Positions 40,971 through 50,223 of a stretch of 54,975 nt of DNA are shown piece after piece (position 1 is the stretch's first letter; every line of letters starts with the position of its first letter). Made by a program: the position numbers and the translations under genes. Location of the stretch: assembly GCF_019636075.1 (NCBI RefSeq), contig NZ_JAHBYG010000028.1:1-54975 (forward strand), in the 5' to 3' direction. Source of the stretch: Ferrovibrio sp. GTDB taxonomy: Bacteria; Pseudomonadota; Alphaproteobacteria; Ferrovibrionales; Ferrovibrionaceae. The notes under the pieces were generated by a model. That model did not search any database. It was not told the DNA's origin and saw nothing but the letters and a program-made list of their open reading frames with translations.

Positions 40971-41504
40971 TTACTCATGGCTGCGGGTGCCATGGATCGG
41001 ATCGTCGGTCTTGGGCGGCACCCAGCCCGGCTGCAGGATTTTCAGCAATTGCGCCAGCGCGGTGAGCAGCAGCAGCCCGCCGCCGATCGGCAGCAGGCTT
41101 TGCACGATCCACATCGGCATCCAGGCCAGGGTTTGCGCCATGATGCCGATCATCTGCGAAAAGCTTACGGTTTCGATGCCGGCCCACAGCATCAGGGCGC
41201 CCACGGCGGCCACGCTGAGAGCCGAGAAGATTGCCAGCAGGCGGCGCCCGCGCGGGCCGAAGCGCAGCACCAGTGCATCCACGCCGATATGATCGTCGCG
41301 CAACTGCGCCATCGGCGCTGCCAGCATCACCATGGCGATCACGGTCCAGGTGGCGGTTTCGTCGATCCAGGATTGCGGCATATTCACGAAATAGCGCATC
41401 GCCACGCCGGCCCCGACCAGCGCCAGGCAAATAAGGGCCACCAACCCGGCCAGTTTCCCGGCCAGGTTGGCTAATCCCGTGACGATGCGGTCGATGATCT
41501 TCAA
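40971..41504 (-). CDS. TRAP transporter small permease (DctQ-like)
   Basis: This 177-residue protein has four membrane segments (about 8-30, 48-70, 90-110, 128-150), as expected of the DctQ subunit that stabilises DctM. The typical FVNMPQSWIDETATWTVIAM segment is present. The apparent start is a TTG at 41504 (MKIIDRIV...), because no in-frame ATG exists before the first membrane helix; the ribosome binding sequence is weak. It is 13 bp after the DctP stop. Weak initiation may keep the subunit low. Confidence 0.88.
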   Translation of the reverse strand: MKIIDRIVTGLANLAGKLAGLVALICLALVGAGVAMRYFVNMPQSWIDETATWTVIAMVMLAAPMAQLRDDHIGVDALVLRFGPRGRRLLAIFSALSVAAVGALMLWAGIETVSFSQMIGIMAQTLAWMPMWIVQSLLPIGGGLLLLTALAQLLKILQPGWVPPKTDDPIHGTRSHE

Positions 41505-41517
41505 AGCTTATACTGTC

Positions 41518-42513
41518 TCAAAGCTTGTTCAGGGCTTCGATCAGCTTCGGGCCATCCTGCGGCACCGCCTTGTTGAAGGCCTCGATCACCGGCGGCTGCA
41601 AGGCTTTCTTCCAGGTCGCGGCTTCGGCGGCGGTTTGCATATGGATGGTCATGCCGCGCTGAGGCAGGGTCTTGATCGCATCCTCGGCGGTGGCTTCGGT
41701 GAGGCCCACCATATCGGCCTCGGCCTTCTTGGCGGCGGCGGCCAGGGCATCCTTTTCGCCGTTGCTCAGCTTGTTATACCAGGCCGGATTCACGAACATG
41801 TGGAAATACACCGAGAAATACGGCGCCACGGTGCCGAATTTCTGCACTTCGTAGAAGCGGCGGCTGACCGCGGCCGATACGTCGGTGAGGCCGGCATCCA
41901 GCACGCCCGATTGCAGTGCCTGATACACTTCCGGCGCCGGCGTGGGCGTGGGCGCCGCGCCGATAGCCTTCAGGCCGGTATCCGAAAGCGCGCTCAAGCC
42001 GCGTACCTTCAGGCCCTTGAAGTCGTCCAGCGCCACCAGCGGCTTCTTGGCCGAGGTGAAGATCGATTGCCGGGTGATGTAGAACCAGGCGATATTCTTC
42101 ACGCCCTTGGCTTCCAGCTTCTGCTCCAGGATCTTGGCCGCCGGCGAGCCGGGGAATTTCTTGATCTTTTCCAGATCGGTCAGCAGATAGGGAATGGTCA
42201 GCACATTCATCTCGGGCACGGTGTTGCCCCAGGTGAAATTGGTCAGCACACCCGCCTCGAAGGCGCCGCGCGCCACCGAAGGATGGTTTTCCGATTGCTT
42301 GGCCAATTGCTCGGCCGGGAAGATCTCCACCTTGAAGCCGCCCTTGGTGCGGCTTTCCAGATCGGCCTTGAAGGCTTCGATGGCCTTGTGCAGATGGTGC
42401 GCCGTGGGCACCGGATGGCTGATGCGCATCACGGTTTGCGCCTGGGCGGCGGCGATGCCGAGGCCGGCGGCCAAACCTGTGGTCACCGCAATGGCGGAAA
42501 GCAGCTTGAACAT
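41518..42513 (-). CDS. TRAP transporter substrate-binding protein (DctP-like)
   Basis: This 331-residue periplasmic protein has a Sec signal peptide (cleavage after about 24, AAAQAQT). The DctP fold shows MRISHPVPTAHHLHKAIEAF, FPAEQLAKQSENHPSVARGA and the Arg-bearing DDFKGLKVRGLSALSD, where the Arg typically binds a carboxylate. The ligand is therefore probably an organic acid. The ATG at 42513 is preferred because GGGAGGAA precedes it; residues before are polar. It leads the operon, and an EamA gene lies divergently 174 bp away. Confidence 0.92.
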   Translation of the reverse strand: MFKLLSAIAVTTGLAAGLGIAAAQAQTVMRISHPVPTAHHLHKAIEAFKADLESRTKGGFKVEIFPAEQLAKQSENHPSVARGAFEAGVLTNFTWGNTVPEMNVLTIPYLLTDLEKIKKFPGSPAAKILEQKLEAKGVKNIAWFYITRQSIFTSAKKPLVALDDFKGLKVRGLSALSDTGLKAIGAAPTPTPAPEVYQALQSGVLDAGLTDVSAAVSRRFYEVQKFGTVAPYFSVYFHMFVNPAWYNKLSNGEKDALAAAAKKAEADMVGLTEATAEDAIKTLPQRGMTIHMQTAAEAATWKKALQPPVIEAFNKAVPQDGPKLIEALNKL

Positions 42514-42687
42514 GATTGAAGTTCCTCCCGAATAGCGGTCAGAGGGCCTGACCTGCATTTGAGGTGGCATATTAGGGGGTGTGCCGGCTCAGGTAAATTC
42601 TTCTCCAGGCAGATTCTTAGGCAGCGGCGATTGCGCCCGGCGCAGCGGCGGATTACCCCTGTTGAGCTGTTTTTCGCCGGGAAACCG

Positions 42688-43617
42688 ATGCCTGCCTCAT
42701 CTCCGCAAACCGCGCCCCCGCAAGTCACGCCCCCGCGTGCCACGCGCCTACAACACTGGGCCCTGGCCGCGCTGGTGGCCGGTGCGGTTGCCATCGCATT
42801 TTCGCCGATCTTCGTGCGTCTGTCGGAAGTGGGGCCCACGGCCACCGGGTTTTACCGCGCCATCCTGGCGGTGCCTCCGCTCTGGCTCTGGATGCGGTTG
42901 AAGCCGGAAACCCCGCCCTCTCCGGCCACGGGCGCTCGCCTGCCCATGGCGCTGATCCTGTTGCCCGGCTTGCTGTTTGCCGGAGATCTGTTCTTCTGGC
43001 ATCTGTCGATCAAATACACTTCGGTGGCCAATGCCACGCTGCTGGCGAATTTCTCTCCCGTGGTGGTCGCGCTCGGCGCCTGGCTGGTGCTGGGTGAGAG
43101 GCTGAACCGTCTGTTCCTGTTCGCCATGGCGGTGTCGATCTGCGGCGCGCTGATGCTGGTGGGCTCCAGCCTGCAGCTTGGCGGCGGCAATGTGCTGGGC
43201 GACATGTTCGGTTTCATCACCGCCTGTTTCTATGGCCTTTACATGATCGCGGTGGCCAAGCTGCGCGGCAGCCATGGCACGCAGGCTTTGATGGTATGGT
43301 CCAGCCTGGTTACCGGGCTGGCTCTGTTGCCGGCGGCTTTGCTGATGGGCGAGGGATTGTTGCCGGCCACCGGCCAGGGCTGGCTCACGCTGTTTGCGCT
43401 GGCCTGGATCAGCCATGCATTGGGGCAGGGCCTGATCGCGTTTGCACTGGGCCATCTGCCGGCGTCGTTTTCCTCGCTGGTGGTATTGGTGCAGCCGGTT
43501 ATGTCGGCCTTGTTCGGCTGGCTCTGGCTGGGCGAGGGTCTCACCATGCTGCAGATCGCCGGCGGCCTGACAGTGCTGCTGGGCATCTATCTGGCGCGCC
43601 GGGCGCAACTGCTTTAA
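42688..43617 (+). CDS. EamA/DMT-family transporter
   Basis: This is a 309-residue protein with a Pro/Thr-rich N-terminal tail (about 1-25) and ten hydrophobic segments in two EamA repeats. NATLLANFSPVVVALGAWLV and GERLNRLFLFAMAVSICGAL end repeat one; SSLVVLVQPVMSALFGWLWL with GEGLTMLQIAGG lies in repeat two. The substrate is unknown. The ATG at 42688 follows GGGAAA; upstream codons belong to the divergent promoter of the DctP gene. It converges on the acetoacetyl-CoA synthetase gene. Confidence 0.88.
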   Translation: MPASSPQTAPPQVTPPRATRLQHWALAALVAGAVAIAFSPIFVRLSEVGPTATGFYRAILAVPPLWLWMRLKPETPPSPATGARLPMALILLPGLLFAGDLFFWHLSIKYTSVANATLLANFSPVVVALGAWLVLGERLNRLFLFAMAVSICGALMLVGSSLQLGGGNVLGDMFGFITACFYGLYMIAVAKLRGSHGTQALMVWSSLVTGLALLPAALLMGEGLLPATGQGWLTLFALAWISHALGQGLIAFALGHLPASFSSLVVLVQPVMSALFGWLWLGEGLTMLQIAGGLTVLLGIYLARRAQLL

Positions 43618-43623
43618 TCAGGC

Positions 43624-43647
43624 CGCTATATCGCTATATCGCTATGC
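43624..43647 (+). repeat. 8-bp tandem repeat in a convergent gap
   Basis: CGCTATAT occurs at 43624-43631 and 43632-43639 and as CGCTATGC at 43640-43647. GCCGCT and AGCGGC flank it, so the 39-bp gap can also fold. It is a short slippage-type repeat with no evident function. Confidence 0.6.
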
Positions 43648-43656
43648 CGCCAGCGG

Positions 43657-45633
43657 CTATGCAGCCGCGCGCTTTCTGGCAAAATCCACATACCAGTCCA
43701 GGCTCTGCGGATTGGCCATCGAGCCGAGATTGGCCACTTTCTCCAGCGGCTGGCCGAGCAGCAGTTTTTTCACCGGCACTTCCAGCTTCTTGCCCGAAAG
43801 CGTGCGCGGCACATCGGGCACCTGGAAAATGTCGTTGGGCACGAAACGCGCCGAAACCGAATTGCGGATCGCCAGGTTGATGCGGTCCTGCAATGCCTTG
43901 TCCAGCGTCAGGCCCGGGCGCAGCACCACGAAAAGCGGCATATAGCTGTCGCGGCCCAGGAATTCCAGATCCACCACCAGGCTATCCAGCACCTCGGGCA
44001 GTTCCTCCACCGCGCGGTAGATTTCGCTGGTGCCGAGCCGCAGGCCATAGCGGTTGATGGTGGCATCCGAACGGCCATAGATCACCGCGCCGCCGCGCGG
44101 CGTGATGCGGATCCAATCGCCATGGCGCCAGATGCCGGGATAGGTGTCGAAATAGCTTTCGCGATAGCGTTTGCCATCGGCGTCGTTCCACAGGAATAGC
44201 GGCATCGAGGGGATCGGCGATACGCAGACCAGTTCGCCTACTTCGTCGGTCAGCGCTTTGCCGTCGTCGTCGAAGGCCTGGATATCGGCGCCCAGGCAGC
44301 GGCATTGCATCTCGCCGGCATAGATCGGCTGCAGCACATTGCCGCCCACGAAGGCGCCGGCGAAATCCGTGCCGCCTGAAATCGAGGTAAGCCACACATC
44401 CTTGCCAAGCTGCTGGTAGATCCAGGCGTAAGACTCTTCCGAAAGCGGCGAGCCGGTGGACCCCACGCTGCGCAGATGCGACAGGTCGGCCACCTCGCGC
44501 GGCACCACGCCGGCCTTTTGGCAATTGGCATAGAAGGCGGCGCCGGCGCCGAAGAAGCTGAGCTTGGCTTCGCCGGCGAAGCGCCAGAGCCGCGTCCAGT
44601 CAGGATAGCTCGGTGCGCCGTCATACAGCGCGATGGTGGCGCCCGCCAGCAGGCCCGACATCTGCGCGTTCCACATGATCCAGCCGGTGGAGGAATACCA
44701 GTGGAACACATCCTCGGGCGCGATATCGTTATGCAGCACGATCAGCGCCATGATCACCATCACGATGCCGCCATGGCCGTGCACGATCGGCTTGGGCAGG
44801 CCCGTGGTGCCGGAGGAATACACCACCCAGAGCGGATGATCGAATGGCACTTGTTCCACAACCAGGGGCGCATGGCCCTCGGTGGCGCGATCCCACGGAA
44901 TGCAATCCAGCGGACGATCCAGCTTGGGTGCACCGGTGCCCGGCATCAGCACCAGATGCTGCAAGGTCGGCAATGCAGCCACCAACTGGCTCAGCGTGTC
45001 GGTTTTGTCGTGATGCTTGCCGTTATAGTCGCAAGACGGCACGGCGATCAGTGCTGCGGGTTCGATCTGGCGGAAACGGTCGAGCACGGATTGCAGGCCC
45101 ATATCCGGCGAGCAGACCGACCATACCGCACCCAGCGACACTACGGCCAGGAAAGCAATGATGGTTTCCGGCGTGTTGGGCGCATAGCACACCACGCGGT
45201 CGCCGCGCTTGATGCCATGGGCCCGCAGATGGGCCGACAGCGCGCCGACCTGGCGTTTCAATTCGGCCCAGCTCATCGAGGCGAGCGGGCGCACTTCCGA
45301 TGCAAACAGGATGGCCGGCCGTTTGTCGGTTTCATGCTTGAAAATCTGATCGACGAAGTTCAACTCGGCGCCGACGAACCATTCCGCGCCCGGCATGTCG
45401 CGCCGGCCCAGCACTTTGGTGTAGGTTTTGCCATGCTTCACGTCGAAGTAGGTCCAAAGCGAAGCCCAGAAGGCTTCGGGCTCCCGCACAGACCATTGCC
45501 ACAGCGTGTCGTAATCCTGGAAATCCAGGCCGCGCTCGGCGCGCAGCCAGTTCATGTAGAGCTTCAAACGGCTATTGGCTATGCGTTCGGGCGTGGGGGC
45601 CCATAGCAGGGCCGGTTGCTGCCGCTCACTCAT
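43657..45633 (-). CDS. Acetoacetyl-CoA synthetase (acetoacetate--CoA ligase)
   Basis: This 658-residue ANL enzyme activates acetoacetate with ATP and CoA in the cytoplasm. It has the long N-terminal ACAS-type region (LDFQDYDTLWQWSVREPEAF), the P-loop VVYSSGTTGLPKPIVHGHGG, and the AACS-specific ISGGTDFAGAFVGGN. C-terminally it has GRSDATINRYGLRLGTSEIY and the Lys-bearing PRTLSGKKLEVPVKKLLLG. Length and motifs separate it from acetyl-CoA synthetase. The ATG at 45633 has GGAGGAAA upstream. It is the last gene of a seven-gene same-strand run with GntR, TRAP, SMP-30 and cupin genes, suggesting acetoacetate as an end product of that pathway. Confidence 0.93.
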   Translation of the reverse strand: MSERQQPALLWAPTPERIANSRLKLYMNWLRAERGLDFQDYDTLWQWSVREPEAFWASLWTYFDVKHGKTYTKVLGRRDMPGAEWFVGAELNFVDQIFKHETDKRPAILFASEVRPLASMSWAELKRQVGALSAHLRAHGIKRGDRVVCYAPNTPETIIAFLAVVSLGAVWSVCSPDMGLQSVLDRFRQIEPAALIAVPSCDYNGKHHDKTDTLSQLVAALPTLQHLVLMPGTGAPKLDRPLDCIPWDRATEGHAPLVVEQVPFDHPLWVVYSSGTTGLPKPIVHGHGGIVMVIMALIVLHNDIAPEDVFHWYSSTGWIMWNAQMSGLLAGATIALYDGAPSYPDWTRLWRFAGEAKLSFFGAGAAFYANCQKAGVVPREVADLSHLRSVGSTGSPLSEESYAWIYQQLGKDVWLTSISGGTDFAGAFVGGNVLQPIYAGEMQCRCLGADIQAFDDDGKALTDEVGELVCVSPIPSMPLFLWNDADGKRYRESYFDTYPGIWRHGDWIRITPRGGAVIYGRSDATINRYGLRLGTSEIYRAVEELPEVLDSLVVDLEFLGRDSYMPLFVVLRPGLTLDKALQDRINLAIRNSVSARFVPNDIFQVPDVPRTLSGKKLEVPVKKLLLGQPLEKVANLGSMANPQSLDWYVDFARKRAAA

Positions 45634-45650
45634 GATTTCCTCCGGAAGGC

Positions 45651-46226
45651 TTATTTTTTCAATACAGCCAGTATATCCGGGGCGAATTTGCCGTCTAGCA
45701 GGATGAAGCACATGCGCGCCGGTTTGTCGGAGCGGTTGTCCCAGGCGTGATCGGTGCCGCGCTGCACCACCACATCGCCGGCGGTGAGGTGGGTTTCCGA
45801 GCCATCGTCCAGCACCAGGGTGATCTCGCCTTCCAGCACGATGCCGTAATCCACCGATTCCGTGCGATGCATCATCAGATGCGGCGAGCCGGGCTTCCAG
45901 GTGGCGGCATCGGCGGCATTGATCAGGCCGAAGGCGGCGCGCGCCGTATCCAGATTCATCGGCGGCGGCGGGGCGTCTTTCTGCCTGGGGCCGAAATCCA
46001 CAAAGCGGATCACGCTGCCCTGCGGCGTGGGATGCAGATGCACCGGACCCGTTGTCGGATCGGCGCCGTTATCCACGCTGGCCGGGCTGCCCTTGGTGCG
46101 CCACAATTCCCAGAAGGCCACGCCGATTTCCGGCTTGTGCAGAGTGGGTTCCAGCACGGCATTCATGGCCACCACGGATTGGCCTTTGGCGTTGTGTCCG
46201 GTGACGATACGGCGGGGTGCGCGCAT
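45651..46226 (-). CDS. Cupin domain-containing protein
   Basis: This 191-residue cytoplasmic protein has one cupin barrel (about 95-180). Motif 1 is HRTESVDYGIVLEGEITLVL and motif 2 GDVVVQRGTDHAWDN, so the usual metal ligands (His, Glu, His) are present. An N-terminal extension (about 1-90) has a second, weaker beta pattern. The fold hosts dioxygenases, isomerases and lactone enzymes, but this sequence is not a recognisable 3-hydroxyanthranilate or gentisate dioxygenase. It lies 12 bp after the SMP-30 gene and 17 bp before the acetoacetyl-CoA synthetase gene, so it is likely a step or regulator in the same pathway. Confidence 0.85.
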   Translation of the reverse strand: MRAPRRIVTGHNAKGQSVVAMNAVLEPTLHKPEIGVAFWELWRTKGSPASVDNGADPTTGPVHLHPTPQGSVIRFVDFGPRQKDAPPPPMNLDTARAAFGLINAADAATWKPGSPHLMMHRTESVDYGIVLEGEITLVLDDGSETHLTAGDVVVQRGTDHAWDNRSDKPARMCFILLDGKFAPDILAVLKK

Positions 46227-46238
46227 GATGTTCTTCCT

Positions 46239-47273
46239 TCACCAATGAACCATGGGCAGGCCCGCCACGGGTGAGCGGAACCAGGGGATATTGGTGCCGA
46301 ACAGCGTGCCGATATGGGCATCGCGCAGATCGGCGCCGCCGAAGGTGATGCTGGCCATCCAGGGCGTGACGGCGGATTTCGTTGCGATCATATGCTCCGG
46401 CGCCGGTTTGCCGGCCTGATAGGCGGCTTCCAATGCGGCGATGGCTTCGGGGTTGCCATCATCGAACAGGGTGAGCACTTCGCGCTCCGGCGTGATGGCA
46501 ATCAGCTTTTCCGCCATCACCAAAGTCACCCACAGATTGCCATAGGCATCGAAGGCGAGGCCATCGGGGAAGCCGGCGGGAAAGCCAGCCGAGCCGAAAT
46601 CCTCCGGCCCATAGGTTTCGCGCGGCCCCAGCTTCGGGCCATCGGCGCCATCGCTGAATTTGAAGCGGCTGATGCGGCGGCCGCAGGTTTCCACGGCGTA
46701 GAGATATTCTTCCCTGGCATCGAAGCGCACTTCGTTGGTGAAATGCAGGCCATCGGCCATGATGCGCAGGCCCTTTTCGTCGGCCATGGCGATGAAGCCA
46801 TCGTTCAGCCCGGGGCGGATCGCTTCCATCCAGTTCTTGATGCGGGTGGAGACGGTGAGCCAGATGCGGTTCTTGCTGTCGCGCAGCACGAAATTCACCT
46901 TGCCGATCGGCTGGCCGTCGATGCTGTCATACAGCACGCGGCTATCGCCCTGGCGGGTCATCACTTCCAGCCGGTCGGTGCCGAAATTGGAAATCAGGAT
47001 ATCGCCATTGGCGGCAAAGGCCAGGCCATTGGGCAGGGTGCCTTCGGTGAAGCGTTTCGCCAGATCGTTGGTGCCGGCGAATTGCGTATCGGCGCGCTGG
47101 GCGATCAGGCTCTGGCTGCCATCGGGGGCGATCCGCATCACGCCGCCGCGGGCATCGGCAGACCATAGCGTACCGTCGCGTTCGGCCAGGATGCATTCGG
47201 GCCGCTGCAGGTCGTGGCCCTTGAAACGCAGGTCGGATTTCTGCAGGCGGAAGCCTTTCAGCGGATTGGTCAT
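46239..47273 (-). CDS. SMP-30/gluconolactonase/LRE family protein
   Basis: This 344-residue protein has a six-bladed beta-propeller pattern. Typical segments are RPECILAERDGTLWSADARG (metal-binding Glu), TLPNGLAFAANGDILISNFG, LHFTNEVRFDAREEYLYAVE (Asn) and FPDGLAFDAYGNLWVTLVMA (Asp). The family hydrolyses lactones or related esters with a divalent metal. No signal peptide is seen. Its ATG overlaps the DctM stop (ATGA) and a cupin gene follows closely, so it is part of the GntR-TRAP-AACS operon. It could open a lactone imported by the TRAP system; the substrate is unknown. Confidence 0.9.
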   Translation of the reverse strand: MTNPLKGFRLQKSDLRFKGHDLQRPECILAERDGTLWSADARGGVMRIAPDGSQSLIAQRADTQFAGTNDLAKRFTEGTLPNGLAFAANGDILISNFGTDRLEVMTRQGDSRVLYDSIDGQPIGKVNFVLRDSKNRIWLTVSTRIKNWMEAIRPGLNDGFIAMADEKGLRIMADGLHFTNEVRFDAREEYLYAVETCGRRISRFKFSDGADGPKLGPRETYGPEDFGSAGFPAGFPDGLAFDAYGNLWVTLVMAEKLIAITPEREVLTLFDDGNPEAIAALEAAYQAGKPAPEHMIATKSAVTPWMASITFGGADLRDAHIGTLFGTNIPWFRSPVAGLPMVHW

Positions 47274-48580
47274 AGCAAGGCCAGAGTGAGTTGCGGGAAC
47301 AGCATCAGGATGATCAATGTGACCAGCATGATGCCGGCAAAGGGCAGGGTGCCCACGAAGATGGTGCGCAGCGATATAGCCGGATCGTTGATCGTGCTTT
47401 TGATCACGAACACGCTAAGCCCGAAGGGCGGCGTGAGCAGCCCGATCTCCACCGCCACGATGGTGATGATGCCGAACCAGATCAGGTTCATGTCGAACCC
47501 CATGGCGATCGGCAGCATCAGCGGCAGCACGATCAGCATGATCGAACTGGAATCGATGAAGCAGCCCAGCACGATCACCAGCAGGATATACACGAACAGG
47601 AATCCCAGCGGCCCCAGCCCGGCATGGCTTATGCCTTCCACCAGGAATTGCGGCACGCCGGATAGCGCCAGCATGCGGGTATACAGGCTGGCGCCGATGA
47701 TCAGGAAGGAAACCGCCACCGTCACATGGCCGGTCTCGGTCAGCACCTGCCATAGTTTCTTGCTGTCCAGCTTGCGTTTGTAGAGCGCGATCAGCAATGC
47801 ACCGCCCGCGCCCACCGCACCGGCATCGGTGGCGGTGAACAATCCGCCATAGATGCCGCCCAGCACGGCGCCGACCAGCAGGATGATCGGCCCGATCTTG
47901 CCGGCCATCTCCATGCCGCCCATCAGCGCGCCATCGGCATCGCCTTCTTGCCGGCCGCCCACATAGCTGGGCCAGAAACGCGCCATCAGCACGATGCCGA
48001 TGCCATAGGCCAGGGCCAGCAGCAGGCCCGGCACCACGCCGGCCAGAAACATGCTGCCCACCGATACTTCGGCCAGGAAGCCATACAGGATCATCAGCAG
48101 GCTGGGCGGAATCAGCATGCCCAGCACGGAAGAGCCGGCCACCACGCCGGTGGCGAAGCCGGGCTTGTAGCCGAAGCGCAGCATTTCGGGCACCGCCACG
48201 CGGGTGAACACGGCGGCCGAGGCAATCGAAATGCCGGTGATGGCGGCGAAGATGGCATTGGCGGCCACGGTGGCCACGCCCAGGCCGCCGCGCAGCCGGC
48301 GCAGGCCCTGGTTCGCCACTTCGAAAGCATCCTTGCCGATATCCGCGATCGAAACCAGGAATCCCATCAGCACGAAAAGCGGCACCACGCCGAAGATATG
48401 GCTGGCTACGGCGTCGCTTGCGCCTTGCGCCAGCATGCTGGTGGCAACATCGGCGCTGTCTTTCAGCAACCACACGCCCACGAAAGAAGTGAGGCCGAGC
48501 GCAATGGCCACATGCAGGCCCAGCCAGATCAGCAGCATCATCACGCCGATGGTGGCGAAGCCGATTTCCAGGCCGGTCAT
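47270..48580 (-). CDS. TRAP transporter large permease (DctM-like)
   Basis: This 436-residue membrane protein has about 12 hydrophobic segments, with the TRAP motifs FAAITGISIASAAVFTRVAV, SVLGMLIPPSLLMILYGFLA, GCFIDSSSIMLIVLPLMLP and LLTPPFGLSVFVIKS. Its start overlaps the DctQ stop and its stop overlaps the SMP-30 start, both as ATGA, which indicates tight coupling of the subunits and the enzyme. It would import the substrate of the downstream pathway using a sodium gradient. Confidence 0.93.
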   Translation of the reverse strand: MTGLEIGFATIGVMMLLIWLGLHVAIALGLTSFVGVWLLKDSADVATSMLAQGASDAVASHIFGVVPLFVLMGFLVSIADIGKDAFEVANQGLRRLRGGLGVATVAANAIFAAITGISIASAAVFTRVAVPEMLRFGYKPGFATGVVAGSSVLGMLIPPSLLMILYGFLAEVSVGSMFLAGVVPGLLLALAYGIGIVLMARFWPSYVGGRQEGDADGALMGGMEMAGKIGPIILLVGAVLGGIYGGLFTATDAGAVGAGGALLIALYKRKLDSKKLWQVLTETGHVTVAVSFLIIGASLYTRMLALSGVPQFLVEGISHAGLGPLGFLFVYILLVIVLGCFIDSSSIMLIVLPLMLPIAMGFDMNLIWFGIITIVAVEIGLLTPPFGLSVFVIKSTINDPAISLRTIFVGTLPFAGIMLVTLIILMLFPQLTLALL

Positions 48581-49083
48581 TGCGCCGTCTCCGTTTCACT
48601 GCTCAGCACGTGGCGTAAATCGATCCCGGCCAACACCAGATATTGCAGGCAGGTGGCGGCGCTACCGATCAGGATCAGCAGCTTGATCGGCCAGGTCGGG
48701 GCGGTGAAATCGCCCGCCGCGCCCACATATTCGCCGATCTCCACCGCTTCCTGGAACGGCGCGATGCTGCCGTAAAATACCAGGGCCAGAAACACCGCGC
48801 CCAGCAGATGGAAGATGCCTTGCAACAGCCGGCCGATACGGGGCCTGCGGAGCAGCAAGCCTTCGATCACCATGTCGGATCGTGTCATGCGGCCGATCAT
48901 CAGGGTATGGCCAAGCTGCAGGAACACGATGCCGACGATGGAAAGCGCCAGCAATTCGGTGGTGCCGCGCACGGGCGCGCCGAAGATTTCACGCCCCACG
49001 ATGTCGCTGTTGACCAGCAGCATGAGGGCGAAAATCCATAATGTGCCCAGGGCGTTCATCGCGCCCAACAGACGGGAGAACAT
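48577..49083 (-). CDS. TRAP transporter small permease (DctQ-like)
   Basis: This 168-residue four-helix membrane protein has the DctQ features LLVNSDIVGREIFGAPVRGT and LQLGHTLMIGRMTRSDMVIE. I prefer the ATG at 49083; a GTG at 49095 would add four residues. It is 24 bp downstream of the DctP gene and overlaps the DctM gene by 4 bp. Together they form a conventional three-part TRAP system. Confidence 0.9.
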   Translation of the reverse strand: MFSRLLGAMNALGTLWIFALMLLVNSDIVGREIFGAPVRGTTELLALSIVGIVFLQLGHTLMIGRMTRSDMVIEGLLLRRPRIGRLLQGIFHLLGAVFLALVFYGSIAPFQEAVEIGEYVGAAGDFTAPTWPIKLLILIGSAATCLQYLVLAGIDLRHVLSSETETAQ

Positions 49084-49107
49084 CGCGGCCACCACCGTTG
49101 CCTGGAT

Positions 49108-50181
49108 TTACTCTTTGCTCCAGTCGCGCGGGAAGCTTACGCCGGCGGTCTTGAATTCGCCGATGAAGGTTTCCAGCACCTTGCTGCCCGGCATGCCCTT
49201 GCTATCCAGATCCTTGGCCCAGGGCAGGGCCACATTGGGCAGCACGGCGGCCCATTGCTTGCGTTCCTCGGCGCTCAGGTCGCGCGGCTTGGCGCCATTG
49301 GCTTCCATCTGCTTCAGCAGGTTGCCGCTGGTGGTGGCCAGCAATTCGTTGAAGCGTGCGTCGTATTCGCCGCCCACTTCCATCACGATCTTCTGGGCAT
49401 CCTTGGGCAGCTTGTCGAATACCCGCTTGCTCATCACCAGGGCGCCGGCGAATTGCGCGCCGTAATTCACCTTGGTGATATGCGGGGCCACCTCGATCAG
49501 CTTGATCGGGAAAGCGCCGGTCACGAAGGTGAGCGCGCCTTCGGTCACGCCGGTCTGGATGTCGTTGTAGTAGGTCTGCAGCGAACCGGCCACGGCCACC
49601 GCGCCGGTGCCCTTCACCCAGTTGGCAGACGGCCCGGGGGCGTTGATCTTCTTGCCTTGCAGGTCTTCCAGCTTGCCGATCGGGTTCTTGGTGAACAGGT
49701 GATAGGTATCCAGGCCGGTGCCGCCCAGGAAGATCATGTTGTTCTTGGTCCAGGCCTCGGTCATGGCCGGGATTTTCGCCTGCACGCTCTTGATCACCTT
49801 CGACATCATGCGCACGTCGTCGGTCATGAACGGCGCCACATACGATACGTTATGCAGCGGGAATTTCGGCGCTTCGAAAATGGTGGAAACGAAGGCCAGT
49901 TCGGCCAGACCATCCTTAACCGCGCCGGATTCCGTGCCCAGCTTGGCAACCGTGCCGCCCCAGGCGCGGTTCCATTCGAACTTCGCCTTGCTGTTGGCGG
50001 CCGCCAGGCGCTTGTCCAGTTCGGGGATGAAGAATTCGTCGGCCAGCTTCACCCAGGGCAGGGTCACCGGATGCCCGGCCACGGCGGTCATTTTCACGGT
50101 CTGCGCCTGGGCCTGCTGTGCCAGGCCGCCGACGAATACTGCGCCGGCCAACAGGCCGAGCATGTGGATTTTTTTGCTCAT
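49108..50181 (-). CDS. TRAP transporter substrate-binding protein (DctP-like)
   Basis: This 357-residue protein has a signal peptide (LGLLAGAVFVGGLAQQAQA) and a DctP fold. It is a more distant DctP member than the one at 41518: HPVTLPWVKLADEFFIPELD, then FVSTIFEAPKFPLHNVSYVA, then LEDLQGKKINAPGPSANWVK, where an aromatic or Pro-rich segment replaces the usual Arg. That suggests a ligand other than a simple C4-dicarboxylate. It begins the transporter part of the operon, 42 bp after the GntR stop on the same strand. Confidence 0.9.
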   Translation of the reverse strand: MSKKIHMLGLLAGAVFVGGLAQQAQAQTVKMTAVAGHPVTLPWVKLADEFFIPELDKRLAAANSKAKFEWNRAWGGTVAKLGTESGAVKDGLAELAFVSTIFEAPKFPLHNVSYVAPFMTDDVRMMSKVIKSVQAKIPAMTEAWTKNNMIFLGGTGLDTYHLFTKNPIGKLEDLQGKKINAPGPSANWVKGTGAVAVAGSLQTYYNDIQTGVTEGALTFVTGAFPIKLIEVAPHITKVNYGAQFAGALVMSKRVFDKLPKDAQKIVMEVGGEYDARFNELLATTSGNLLKQMEANGAKPRDLSAEERKQWAAVLPNVALPWAKDLDSKGMPGSKVLETFIGEFKTAGVSFPRDWSKE

Positions 50182-50223
50182 TGTGTTTTCTCCCTAGGTT
50201 GGTTTTGGTTTTTGCCGGTGCTG

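Noticed and set aside
45651..46226. Cupin protein considered as 3-hydroxyanthranilate 3,4-dioxygenase
   Set aside because: The length is similar, but the motif around the first His (HRTESVDYG) and the second metal site do not match that family, and the C-terminal Cys metal site is absent.
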